Positions 4,160 through 11,752 of a stretch of DNA of 11,752 nucleotides are shown here, one piece after another; within the stretch, counting starts at the first letter, position 1; every line of letters begins with the position of its first letter. The translations under genes were made by a program, and so were the position numbers. Below the pieces are notes generated by a model. That model did no database searches. It saw only the letters and a list, made by a program, of their open reading frames with translations, and was not told where the DNA came from. The stretch covers positions 1-11,752 of the forward strand of contig JAGCNA010000081.1 in the NCBI GenBank assembly GCA_017646185.1. Reading direction: 5' to 3'. The DNA comes from Clostridia bacterium (GTDB lineage: Bacteria > Bacillota > Clostridia > Oscillospirales > CAG-382).

Positions 4160-6574
4160 TCAGTCCTTAAGGGGAACAGCGTTCCAGATGTTTTCCGCAT
4201 AATCACGGATACTGCGGTCTGCGGCAAAAATTCCCGCTTTTGCAATATTATTAAGCGCCATCTTGTTCCAACGGGTGGTATCGCCGTATGCATCTACCAG
4301 ATTATTGTGGGTATTATGATAATCCTCAAAATCAGCAAGACACATATAAGGGTCGGACACGCCGTGGGAGAACAGCAGATAGTTTGCTATATCGGTAAAG
4401 GGTCTTCCGTTAAATCCTACAGCAAGACGGTCGATAGCACGCTTAAGTTCGGGAGAACGGAGGTAATAGCTTGAAGAGGAATAGCCCTTCTTCCAAAGCT
4501 CGTCAACCTCGTGAGCGCGGAGGCCGAAGATGAAGACATTATCATCTCCCACCTGCTCTGCGATCTCTACGTTTGCGCCGTCAAGAGTTCCGATAGTAAC
4601 GGCACCGTTGATCATAAACTTCATATTACCGGTACCGCTGGCTTCCTTACCTGCAAGAGAGATCTGCTCGCTTACGTCGGCGGCGGGCATAAGACGCTCT
4701 GCAAGGGTTACGTTGTAGTTTTCAAGGAATACCACACGTATTTTTTCACGCAATGCGGGCTTTTTCTCGATATCCGCAGCGATATAGCATATAAGGCGGA
4801 GGATATCCTTTGCCAGATAATAGCCGGGAGCCGCCTTTGCACCGAAAATGAAGGTCTGGGGACGTATATCCAAAGAAGGATTTTCCAGAAGGGCGGTGTA
4901 AAGAGAGATAATATTAAGAGCGTTAAGAAGCTGTCTCTTGTACTCGTGGAGTCGCTTTGCCTGAACGTCAAAGATGGAATCGGGATCGATAGAAGTGCCG
5001 TAACGGCTGCTTATATAGTTGGCAAAATCCACCTTGTTTGCACGCTTTATCTCACCGATACGTTTAAGCACGGATTCATCGTTTTCGTATGCAAGGAATT
5101 TTTCAAGCTGGGAAGCATCCTTACGGTAGCCTTCGCCGATACATTCATCAAGCAGGCTTGCAAGACGGGGGTTGGAATAGCACAGCCATTTGCGGTGTGC
5201 GATACCGTTGGTTACGTTGGTAAATCTTTCGGGATACATATCCGCATAATCACGGAATACCGTCTTTTTAAGAATATCGGAATGGAGCTTGGATACACCG
5301 TTGGTGTGGTTTGAGCCCACTACGGAAAGATTTGCCATTCTTACCTGACCGTTGCCCAGAATAGCCATACGGCTTATCTTATCCCAGTTGCCGGGGAAAT
5401 TGTTCCAGGCGTCCGCACAGAAGCGGCGGTTTATTTCGGTAACAATATTGTGAATTCTGGGAAGCTTGAAGCGGAACAGATCCTCGTTCCAGCATTCCAA
5501 TGCTTCGGGAAGCACGGTATGGTTGGTATAGGAGATGGTGTTAACAGTTATCTCCCACGCCTTTTCCCAGGAATAATGATGGTCATCCATAAGGATACGC
5601 ATAAGCTCGGGAACGCAGAGTGCGGGGTGGGTATCGTTTATATGGATAGAAACCTTTTCTGCGAAATTATCAAGCGTTTTATACAGAGAAACGTGGTTGG
5701 AAACTATATTCTGAAGAGAAGCGGAAACAAGGAAATACTGCTGGGAAAGACGGAGCAGCTTACCTTCGTGATGGTTATCCGCAGGGTACAATACCTTGGA
5801 GATAGTCTCTGCCATGGTGTTTTCTTCAACAGCCTTTATATACTGTCCCTGAGAGAACGCCTCCATATTAAAGTTGCGTTTATCCTGCGCTTTCCACAGA
5901 CGGAGAGTGTTACAGCATTCGCTGTCTGCGCCGGAAACAAACATATCGTAGGGAACTGCGTCTATTTCGTCGTAATCCTCGTAAATAGGCTCGCATCTGC
6001 CGTTATCCCATCTTTCTTTTATCTTTCCGCCCAATTTGACGGAAACGCTTTTATCCTGTCTGGGCACCAGCCACACCTGACCGGAGGGCAGCCATATATC
6101 GGGAAGCTCAAGCTGTTCCCCTTCTGCCATTTTCTGTCTGAACAGACCGTATTCAAAGAGTATGGAAAAGCCCTTTGCGGGGTACTGCTGGGTTGCAAGC
6201 GCATCCATAAAGCAAGCGGCAAGTCTGCCCAAGCCGCCGTTACCCAAGGCGGGGTCGGTTTCGAGATCGTATATCTCATCAAGGTCGAAGCCCATTTCGG
6301 AAAGCACTTCACGGTAAGAGGACTCCAGACCGAGATTGCAAAGATTCATTTTAAGCTGTCTTCCCATAAGGAATTCCATGCATATATAGTATATACGCTT
6401 GGACTTGGTCTCTTTTACCTTTTTGGAAAAATCGCTATTCTTTTTTGCCAGAACGTCTCTTACGCACATTGCCAGCGCAGAATATATCTGCTCTGCATTC
6501 GCTTCCTCGGGAGAAACCGAATAATATCTGGCAAGTGTCGCCGTAATCTGGTTTTTAAGCTGTTGTGTGTTCAT
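4160..6574 (-). CDS. glgP: Glycogen/alpha-glucan phosphorylase, 804 aa
   Basis: Catalyses phosphorolysis of alpha-1,4-glucan ends to glucose 1-phosphate (GT35, PLP-dependent), cytosolic. The PLP-binding lysine is K652 in E-A-S-G-T-G-N-M-K-F (644-653). Other family blocks are E-F-L-M-G-R (67-72), G-N-G-G-L-G-R-L-A-A-C (111-121), H-I-N-D-T-H-P (311-317), the Q-A-K-R-L-H-E-Y-K-R-Q segment (538-548) and L-E-N-Y-N-V (617-622). The length is normal for bacterial phosphorylases (750-840). It starts 5 bases after the glgA stop; the ribosome binding site is weak (AAAGG about 15 bases upstream, within glgA), so translational coupling to glgA is likely. Being in one unit with the biosynthetic genes follows the Bacillus subtilis glgBCDAP layout and implies that synthesis and breakdown are balanced mainly at the enzyme level. 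No truncation or missing catalytic residue was seen. Confidence 0.97.
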   Translation of the reverse strand: MNTQQLKNQITATLARYYSVSPEEANAEQIYSALAMCVRDVLAKKNSDFSKKVKETKSKRIYYICMEFLMGRQLKMNLCNLGLESSYREVLSEMGFDLDEIYDLETDPALGNGGLGRLAACFMDALATQQYPAKGFSILFEYGLFRQKMAEGEQLELPDIWLPSGQVWLVPRQDKSVSVKLGGKIKERWDNGRCEPIYEDYDEIDAVPYDMFVSGADSECCNTLRLWKAQDKRNFNMEAFSQGQYIKAVEENTMAETISKVLYPADNHHEGKLLRLSQQYFLVSASLQNIVSNHVSLYKTLDNFAEKVSIHINDTHPALCVPELMRILMDDHHYSWEKAWEITVNTISYTNHTVLPEALECWNEDLFRFKLPRIHNIVTEINRRFCADAWNNFPGNWDKISRMAILGNGQVRMANLSVVGSNHTNGVSKLHSDILKKTVFRDYADMYPERFTNVTNGIAHRKWLCYSNPRLASLLDECIGEGYRKDASQLEKFLAYENDESVLKRIGEIKRANKVDFANYISSRYGTSIDPDSIFDVQAKRLHEYKRQLLNALNIISLYTALLENPSLDIRPQTFIFGAKAAPGYYLAKDILRLICYIAADIEKKPALREKIRVVFLENYNVTLAERLMPAADVSEQISLAGKEASGTGNMKFMINGAVTIGTLDGANVEIAEQVGDDNVFIFGLRAHEVDELWKKGYSSSSYYLRSPELKRAIDRLAVGFNGRPFTDIANYLLFSHGVSDPYMCLADFEDYHNTHNNLVDAYGDTTRWNKMALNNIAKAGIFAADRSIRDYAENIWNAVPLKD
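4164..4168 (-). promoter_or_regulatory. Shine-Dalgarno implying a non-standard start for the GH13 gene
   Basis: AAGGA on the minus strand sits at the last codons of glgP. The next in-frame codons of the GH13 frame are CTG (4163, overlapping the glgP TGA), ATA (4160), AAT, ATA (4154). The ATA at 4154 is 9 bases away, the usual spacing. No ATG, GTG or TTG is in frame until the GTG at 4109, 54 bases away and without its own ribosome binding site. Confidence 0.55.
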
Positions 6575-6579
6575 TGGGG

Positions 6580-8007
6580 TTAGTTAAGCCTTTCGTACAT
6601 TTGGATATATAGTTTTGCGCTCTTTTTCCAAGAGAAATCGTAGCGCATTACTTTCAAAACAAGTTTTTCCCACGCTGTTTTATCTTCGTAAAGATTAACG
6701 GCGCGTTTTACGGCATTATACAGCTCCATGCCGGAATAGGGTGCAAAGGTGAATCCGTTGCCTCCGTCTGCCCAGCCGTAATCTCTTATACTGTCGTAAA
6801 GTCCGCCGGTTTCACGTACAACGGGCACGGTGCCGTAACGGGATGCGATCATTTGCGCCAAACCGCAGGGTTCGCTCAAAGAGGGCATAAGGAAGATATC
6901 GCCTGCGGCGTAAATACGCTTGGAAAGCTCTTTATCGTATTTAAGCAGAGTGCGCATTTTTTCGGGGAAACGGCGTGCCGCTTCATCAAAAAATCGTACG
7001 TATTCGTAATCGCCGGTGCCCAAAAGCACAAACTGCAGATTTTCCTCAAGCAGGCTGTAAAGAGATTCCTTTACAATATCCAATCCCTTGTGGGAAACAA
7101 GACGGGTGATCATTATCACCATGGGAACGTCCTCTTTTACGGGCAGGTTAAGGTATTCCTGCAGGAATTTTTTACATTCCTTCTTTCCGCCCGCGCGCAT
7201 ATAAGAGAAGTTTTTAACAAGCTCACAATCCTTTGCGGGATTATAGTATTCCCTGTCGATACCGTTTAATATTCCCGTAAGCTTGCCCTTGCACATTTCA
7301 AGTATGGGGTGCAGACCGTGGGAATATTCGGGAGAGAGAATTTCCTTTGCATAGGTAGGAGATACGGTGGAAACCATATCGGCGCAAACTATGGCGCCTT
7401 TCATAAAGTTCATACATCCGCCAAATTCAAGAACGGGAGCGAATTTTTCGTGAAGTCCCAAAAGATCGCCCATATTATACATATCGCCTATGCCCTGATA
7501 CTGTATATTATGAATGGTGAATACCGCCTTGATATCACGGTATTTTTCCATACCTCCGTACAGACATTTAAGATATACCACCGCCATCGCCGCCTGCCAA
7601 TCGTGGGCGTGAAGGTAATCGGGGTAAAAATCTATAAGAGGAAGGAGATCTACTACCGCCTTGCAGAAGAATGCAAAACGTTCAAGATCGTCGCCCTCTC
7701 CGTAAAGAGTGCCGCGGCGGTAGTAAAACTCGTTGTCTATAAAATAATAGGTTACGCCGTTTTCAACCAAAGAGTAAAGTCCGCAGTATTGCTTTCTCCA
7801 GCCCAGCTCCACGGTGGTTTCCAAAACCTTTTCCATACGGGCACGGGTTTTATCGGTAACCTTATCGTAAAGAGGCATAATAACACGGATATCACAATCC
7901 TTGTCAGCCTGCTTTATGGCGGCGGGCAAAGAGCCTATAACATCTCCCAACCCGCCGGATGCGGCAAAAGGCAGTGCTTCGCTGGCAGCAAAAAGTATCT
8001 TTTTCAT
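6580..8007 (-). CDS. glgA: Glycogen synthase (ADP-glucose type), 475 aa
   Basis: Transfers glucose from ADP-glucose to the growing alpha-1,4-glucan (GT5, GT-B fold), cytosolic. Visible family features: N-terminal M-K-K-I-L-F-A-A-S-E (1-10), S-G-G-L-G-D-V (17-23), H-A-H-D-W-Q (133-138), F-T-I-H-N (163-167), N-G-I-D (248-251), T-R-L-V-S-H-K-G (301-308, with R302 and K307 at the phosphate-binding positions) and S-E-P-C-G-L (378-383, E379 of the E-P-C-G-L motif). Length matches the 477-residue E. coli enzyme. The one oddity is that the K-x-G-G-L motif is A-S-G-G-L: A16 occupies the position of E. coli Lys15, a residue linked to ADP-glucose binding. The ATG at 8007 is fixed by AAAAGGAGT at 8024-8016. 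A 50-base gap separates it from glgD, the largest internal gap of the operon, without a visible promoter or hairpin. Confidence 0.97.
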   Translation of the reverse strand: MKKILFAASEALPFAASGGLGDVIGSLPAAIKQADKDCDIRVIMPLYDKVTDKTRARMEKVLETTVELGWRKQYCGLYSLVENGVTYYFIDNEFYYRRGTLYGEGDDLERFAFFCKAVVDLLPLIDFYPDYLHAHDWQAAMAVVYLKCLYGGMEKYRDIKAVFTIHNIQYQGIGDMYNMGDLLGLHEKFAPVLEFGGCMNFMKGAIVCADMVSTVSPTYAKEILSPEYSHGLHPILEMCKGKLTGILNGIDREYYNPAKDCELVKNFSYMRAGGKKECKKFLQEYLNLPVKEDVPMVIMITRLVSHKGLDIVKESLYSLLEENLQFVLLGTGDYEYVRFFDEAARRFPEKMRTLLKYDKELSKRIYAAGDIFLMPSLSEPCGLAQMIASRYGTVPVVRETGGLYDSIRDYGWADGGNGFTFAPYSGMELYNAVKRAVNLYEDKTAWEKLVLKVMRYDFSWKKSAKLYIQMYERLN

Positions 8008-8015
8008 GAGTATTT

Positions 8016-8024
8016 ACTCCTTTT
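8016..8024 (-). promoter_or_regulatory. Shine-Dalgarno of glgA
   Basis: AAAAGGAGT on the minus strand ends 8 bases before the ATG at 8007. It lies in the only internal gap of the glg operon larger than a few bases (8008-8057), so glgA translation need not depend on coupling to glgD. Confidence 0.8.
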
Positions 8025-8057
8025 AAGGTTTTTATGGCTGTAAACGGAAAACAAAAA

Positions 8058-9191
8058 TCAAACGGTTAAGTTCTTTTCTATGAAATAAGGCTTGCTTTCG
8101 TGGCCGGAAAGGACTCTGCCATCCCTTACCACTGCGGATTTATCGGTAATAACGCAGTTAAGATATACGTTATCCCCTACCACGGTATCCTGCATAAGTA
8201 TGGAATTCTTTACGGTGGTGCCTCTGCCAATCTTTACGCCACGGAAGAGAATACAGTTTTCCACGGTGCCTTCGATAACGCATCCGTCCGCAATAAGAGA
8301 ATTTTTGGTTACTGCGGTATCGCTGTACTGGGTGGGAGCGCTGTTGCGTACCTTGGTGAATATGGGTCTGTCTGCTATACCGAACAGCTCTCTGCGGGTA
8401 CCGGGGTTAAGCAGGTCCATATTGCAGGCAAAATAATCTGCCATAGAGTCTACGGTTGCGAAGTATCCGTCGCACACGTAAGCCTTTATCTTGTCTCTGC
8501 CGATACGGCGGGCAAGAACGTCCTTGGTAAAGCTCTTGTAGCCGTGGGCGGAAGCATCCAAAGTGATTTCTTCCAGATACTTACGGTTCATAACGTAAAT
8601 ATTAAGGTTTACGTTGCAGAATGCGGGCTCTTGAGAATTGTGCTCCGCTATATCGGTAACGTCGCCGTTTTCATTGTAAAACAGCTCTACGTTGTTGCTG
8701 GTTCCGCTTTTGGATACCAGATAAGACTGCTTTGTTGCAATAGTGCAGTCCGCACCGGTCTCTATGTGATACTTGATGATCGCGGAAAAATCCATATTGC
8801 AGATAACGTCGCAATCCGAAAGTATAACGTATTCTTCCTTTGCGCTCTGAATAAACGCACTTATGCCCATAAGAGCCTCGAGACGGGTGGTGTATACCTC
8901 GGGTCTTGAGCTGGCGAAAGCGGTTATGTAGGGAGGAAGTATCTGTATACCGCCGCTTCTGCGGGCAAGGTCCCAGTCCTTACCGGAACCGATATGGTCC
9001 ATAAGAGACTGATAATTATAATGGGTAATAACGCCCACACGGGAAATTCCGCTGTTTACCATATTGGAAAGAGCAAAATCTATGAGTCTGTATCTGCATC
9101 CGTAAGGAACGGAAGCCATAGTACGAAGACGGGTAAGGTCAGCCACGTTTTCATCGTGAATATTGGAAAAGATTATACCGAGTACGCTCAT
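8058..9191 (-). CDS. glgD: GlgD, non-catalytic partner of ADP-glucose pyrophosphorylase, 377 aa
   Basis: A GlgC paralogue that pairs with GlgC in Firmicutes and modulates its activity. The nucleotidyltransferase fold and the C-terminal left-handed beta-helix (hexapeptide-like turns from about 290 to 350) are kept. The signature loop is lost: where GlgC has A-G-G-Q-G-S-R, this protein has S-N-I-H-D-E-N (9-15). The GlgC catalytic S-G-D is S-D-C-D (125-128), and GlgC's W-K-D-V-G-T is F-A-T-V-D-S (244-249). These losses are the normal family state, not decay of this copy. Y-R-L-I-D-F (34-39) and the L-P-P-Y loop (85-88) are conserved with GlgC. Its ATG overlaps the glgC stop by 4 bases, so translation is coupled, fitting a fixed ratio of the two subunits. 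Length is typical for GlgD (about 370). Confidence 0.96.
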   Translation of the reverse strand: MSVLGIIFSNIHDENVADLTRLRTMASVPYGCRYRLIDFALSNMVNSGISRVGVITHYNYQSLMDHIGSGKDWDLARRSGGIQILPPYITAFASSRPEVYTTRLEALMGISAFIQSAKEEYVILSDCDVICNMDFSAIIKYHIETGADCTIATKQSYLVSKSGTSNNVELFYNENGDVTDIAEHNSQEPAFCNVNLNIYVMNRKYLEEITLDASAHGYKSFTKDVLARRIGRDKIKAYVCDGYFATVDSMADYFACNMDLLNPGTRRELFGIADRPIFTKVRNSAPTQYSDTAVTKNSLIADGCVIEGTVENCILFRGVKIGRGTTVKNSILMQDTVVGDNVYLNCVITDKSAVVRDGRVLSGHESKPYFIEKNLTV

Positions 9192-10408
9192 TTCGCACCT
9201 GCCTCTCCGCCGATATCGGCGAGTGTTTTTTGGGAGATCAATTCTCCGTCGGGAACGGAAATACCGTCCGCTATGTTAAGACCGCTTCCTACCAGAGTAA
9301 GCTTGCCGCCGTTATCCTTATCCTTGCCCACGGTGGCGTTTTTGCCTACTACCGTGCCGGAATCCACCATAGAATAATAAACGGAAGCGCCTTCGCTTAC
9401 GGTTATGTTATCAAACAAAACGCTGTCCTTTACGGTGGCGCCTCTTGCAACGGTAACGCCGCCGCCGATAACGGAATTCATAACCGTTCCGTAAATTTCA
9501 CAGCCTTCGGTTATCTGGGAATTCTTGATAACCGCGCTCTCGCCCACGTAGTGGGGAGGATATGCGTTGCTTCTGGAATATATCTTCCAGGAGCCGTCGT
9601 TAAGGTCAAGCTGGGGATTGTTGCCCAGAAGGTCCATATTTGCTTCCCAGAGAGAGGAAACGGTTCCAACGTCCTTCCAATATCCCTCAAAGCGGTATGC
9701 AAACATTCTCTCCCCTGCTTTAAGCATTGCGGGAATAACGTTTTTACCAAAGTCTTTATCGCTGTTTTCATCGTTTTCGTCTGCGATAAGATAGCTGAAC
9801 AGCTTTTCCTTGCTGAACACGTAAACGCCCATGGACGCCATAGTGCTCTTGGGTGCTTTGGGTTTTTCTTCGAAATCGTATATGGACATATCCTCACGGG
9901 CGCTCATAATGCCGAAACGGCTTGCCTCTGCAAGAGGAACGTCTATAACCGCAATAGTGCAGTCTGCTTTATTGCGTTTGTGCTCTTTTATCATTTTGGC
10001 GTAATCCATACGGTAAATATGGTCACCGGAGAGGATGAGCACGTATTCGGGATCGTATTTTTCTATAAACTGCATATTCTGGTAAATAGCGTTTGCGGTG
10101 CCCTTATACCAGTCTGCCCGCTTTAAGCCCTGATAGGGAGGAAGCATCATAACGCCGCCGTAAACACGGTCAAGATCCCAAGGCTGACCGTTACCGATAT
10201 ATTCGTTAAGAGCAAGGGGCTGATACTGGGTAAGCACACCCACGGTATCGATGCCCGAATTTATACAGTTTGATATGGGGAAGTCTATAATGCGGTACTT
10301 ACCGCCAAAGGGAACTGCGGGTTTGGCAAGACGCTCCGTAAGCAGGTAGAGACGGCTTCCCTGTCCCCCTGCAAGCAACATTGCCACACATTCTTTTCTT
10401 TTGATCAT
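9188..10408 (-). CDS. glgC: Glucose-1-phosphate adenylyltransferase (ADP-glucose pyrophosphorylase), 406 aa
   Basis: Makes ADP-glucose and pyrophosphate from ATP and glucose 1-phosphate, the committed step of bacterial glycogen synthesis. The nucleotide loop is L-A-G-G-Q-G-S-R-L (12-20), followed by A-K-P-A-V-P-F-G-G-K-Y-R-I-I-D-F (28-43). S-G-D (127-129) contains the metal-binding catalytic aspartate D129, E-E-K-P (180-183) carries K182 at the position of the glucose 1-phosphate lysine (E. coli Lys195), and Y-W-K-D-V-G-T (243-249) holds the second metal aspartate. The C-terminal beta-helix begins near 285. All catalytic residues are present, unlike in GlgD next door. The ATG at 10408 overlaps the glgB TGA by 4 bases; GGAG at 10424-10421 lies upstream inside glgB. 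Length is in the usual 380-430 range. Allosteric effectors cannot be read from the sequence. Confidence 0.97.
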   Translation of the reverse strand: MIKRKECVAMLLAGGQGSRLYLLTERLAKPAVPFGGKYRIIDFPISNCINSGIDTVGVLTQYQPLALNEYIGNGQPWDLDRVYGGVMMLPPYQGLKRADWYKGTANAIYQNMQFIEKYDPEYVLILSGDHIYRMDYAKMIKEHKRNKADCTIAVIDVPLAEASRFGIMSAREDMSIYDFEEKPKAPKSTMASMGVYVFSKEKLFSYLIADENDENSDKDFGKNVIPAMLKAGERMFAYRFEGYWKDVGTVSSLWEANMDLLGNNPQLDLNDGSWKIYSRSNAYPPHYVGESAVIKNSQITEGCEIYGTVMNSVIGGGVTVARGATVKDSVLFDNITVSEGASVYYSMVDSGTVVGKNATVGKDKDNGGKLTLVGSGLNIADGISVPDGELISQKTLADIGGEAGAK

Positions 10409-11752
10409 TTCTTTTGCCCACTCCTTTTTTTAATATAAAGTGCGCCAAGCGGCGGTACTGATACTGTTATTTTATACCCGCCGTGTCCGTCCTTGACGGC
10501 ACGGAGAGTTTTCTTTTTCATATAGCCGCATCCGCCGAATTCCGGGGAATCGGAATTAAGCAAAACGGAATAATATCCGCCGGACTCTACGGCAAAGGTC
10601 CGATTATCGTGGGGAGAAGCGGAAAAATTGATTATTGCGTAAACTCGTTCTCCGTACTTGGAAAGACGGGAGAAGATAAGCATATTTTCATCTCTCGCAT
10701 CTGCGTCTACCCAGTTGAATCCGCCCCAATCTCTGTCCAGATCCCACAAAGCGGGGGTGTCTTTATAAACTCCGTTCAAAGCCCGCATATAATCCTTGAA
10801 CTGTCTGTGCTTTTCGTATTCAAGCAAAAACCAATCGATCTGTCCCTTGTAATCCCATTCGGCAAACTGGGCGATTTCGTTGCCCATAAAGGAAAGCTTT
10901 TTGCCGGGGTGCGCCATCATATATGCGAAATACGCTCGGAGCGTGGCGAACTGCTGCCAATAATCACCGGAGCATCTGCCGATAATGGAATGCTTGCAAT
11001 GCACCACCTCATCGTGAGAAAGGGGAAGCACGTAGTTTTCCGCAAAATTATACATCATTGCGAAGGTAAGCTTGCCGTGGCTTCCGCTTCTGAAGTAAGG
11101 GTCAACGGGAAGATATGAAAGGGTATCGTTCATCCATCCCATATTCCATTTGAAGGTAAAGCCCAGACCGTGGCGTTTTGTAACGTCGGGGTAAGCGGTG
11201 GATTCTTCGGCGATCATCATTCTGTCGGGAAAATTATCGTACACCACCTTGTTCAGATGTTGGAAGAAGGATATGGCTTCCAGATTATGGTTGCCGCCGT
11301 GTACGTTGGGATGCCACTCCCCTGCTTTTCTGTCGTAATCCAGATAAAGCATGGATGCGACAGCGTCTATACGCAATCCGTCGATATGATATTTATCCAG
11401 CCAGAAGCAGGCGTTGGAGATAAGGAAGCTTCTTATCTCGTTTCTGCCTACGTCAAAGCATCTTGTGCCCCAGCCTTTGTTTTCCATACGGGTGGGGTCG
11501 GAATATTCGTACAAGGGGCTTCCGTCAAATTCATACAGCCCGTGTTCATCCTTGGGAAAGTGGGCAGGCACCCAGTCAAGAATTACGCCTATCCCCTTGG
11601 AATGAAGCTTGTTTACGAAATACATAAAATCTTCGGGGCTTCCGAAACGGGACGTGGGTGCGTAATATCCGCAAACCTGATACCCCCATGAACCGTCAAA
11701 GGGGTGCTCCGCTATGGGCATGATCTCCACGTGGGTGTAGTTCATATCCGAA
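10405..11752 (-). CDS. glgB: 1,4-alpha-glucan branching enzyme, C-terminal 448 residues (5' end outside window)
   Basis: Cuts alpha-1,4 chains and re-attaches them by alpha-1,6 links, creating glycogen branches (GH13, cytosolic). The frame is open to the right edge, so an internal Met at 11745 is not the start; counting from it: H-P-F-D-G-S-W-G-Y (14-22) is diagnostic for GlgB, region I is D-W-V-P-A-H-F (57-63), region II R-I-D-A-V-A-S-M (125-132, nucleophile D127), region III A-E-E-S-T (179-183, acid/base E180), region IV L-S-H-D-E-V-V-H (242-249, D245). The C-terminal beta domain ends at the TGA overlapping glgC. Missing are the N-terminal CBM48 domain and the start of the barrel, roughly 180 residues in single-domain GlgBs or about 280 in the E. 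coli form. After region IV the usual H-G-K is H-C-K (249-251), and the next stretch also carries substitutions. As first gene of the operon its promoter lies beyond the window. Confidence 0.96.
   Translation of the reverse strand, partial: SDMNYTHVEIMPIAEHPFDGSWGYQVCGYYAPTSRFGSPEDFMYFVNKLHSKGIGVILDWVPAHFPKDEHGLYEFDGSPLYEYSDPTRMENKGWGTRCFDVGRNEIRSFLISNACFWLDKYHIDGLRIDAVASMLYLDYDRKAGEWHPNVHGGNHNLEAISFFQHLNKVVYDNFPDRMMIAEESTAYPDVTKRHGLGFTFKWNMGWMNDTLSYLPVDPYFRSGSHGKLTFAMMYNFAENYVLPLSHDEVVHCKHSIIGRCSGDYWQQFATLRAYFAYMMAHPGKKLSFMGNEIAQFAEWDYKGQIDWFLLEYEKHRQFKDYMRALNGVYKDTPALWDLDRDWGGFNWVDADARDENMLIFSRLSKYGERVYAIINFSASPHDNRTFAVESGGYYSVLLNSDSPEFGGCGYMKKKTLRAVKDGHGGYKITVSVPPLGALYIKKRSGQKK

Noticed and set aside
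5450..6583. Long plus-strand open frame (377 residues) antisense to glgP, and similar ones at 3078-4028, 4511-5314, 8100-8909 and 9230-10126
   Set aside because: Each lies wholly within a well-recognised minus-strand gene, the translations resemble no family and are rich in Cys/His/Tyr as expected for reverse frames, and none has a convincing promoter or ribosome binding site.
8058..9191. glgD as a decayed duplicate of glgC
   Set aside because: Loss of the G-G-x-G-x-R loop and catalytic residues is the normal state of GlgD. The frame is intact, full length and translationally coupled to glgC, so it is a functional partner rather than a pseudogene.
1..11752. Mobile elements, CRISPR arrays, phage or defence genes
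   Set aside because: No transposase, integrase, terminal repeats, spacer arrays or defence-family motifs were seen; gene order and strand use are those of a stable housekeeping region.

Overview
This window looks like a chromosomal segment from a member of the Bacillota, most likely class Clostridia. The evidence is the glgB-glgC-glgD-glgA-glgP gene order (the same order as the Bacillus subtilis glg operon), the presence of GlgD (a Firmicutes-type non-catalytic partner of GlgC), a SigH-like sigma factor, a zf-trcl type zinc-ribbon protein, strong AGGAGG ribosome binding sites and canonical sigma-A promoters. Every gene I can support lies on the minus strand, so transcription runs from right to left. 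I see no mobile element, CRISPR array, tRNA or rRNA.

Right and centre (about 11752 down to 1412): a seven-gene glycogen operon with almost no intergenic space. It reads glgB (branching enzyme, 5' end outside the window), glgC (ADP-glucose pyrophosphorylase), glgD (degenerate GlgC paralogue), glgA (glycogen synthase), glgP (phosphorylase), a cytosolic GH13 alpha-glucanase of the neopullulanase/cyclomaltodextrinase kind, and an APH-fold sugar kinase resembling N-acetylhexosamine 1-kinase (NahK). glgB/glgC and glgC/glgD overlap by 4 bases (ATGA). GlgC/D make ADP-glucose, GlgA elongates, GlgB branches, GlgP removes glucose 1-phosphate, and the GH13 enzyme can cut the dextrins left over. The kinase may phosphorylate a released sugar at C1, but its substrate is not known.

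Left-centre (about 1411 to 292): a separate two-gene unit with its own sigma-A promoter (TTGACT-16-TATACT), encoding a small SigH-like sigma factor and a double zinc-ribbon protein, closed by a strong intrinsic terminator at 292-326.

Left edge (291 to 1): a regulatory region with a near-consensus promoter (TTGCAT-17-TATAAT), two GTGG repeats 10 bases apart at the start site, a strong RBS and the first codons (M-F-F-G) of what is very probably mraZ, the first gene of the division and cell wall (dcw) cluster. The same region carries a triple TGCCA repeat with 10-base period, a 13-bp direct repeat and a LexA-like palindrome.

The best leads are: a GTGG-type element in the sigma-factor promoter that resembles the one at the mraZ start site; a GH13 gene whose well-placed ribosome binding site is followed by AUA rather than AUG; GlgA lacking the usual Lys of the KxGGL motif; and the NahK-like kinase built into a glycogen operon. 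The core of the window is ordinary glycogen metabolism, and I do not see a clearly new multi-gene system.
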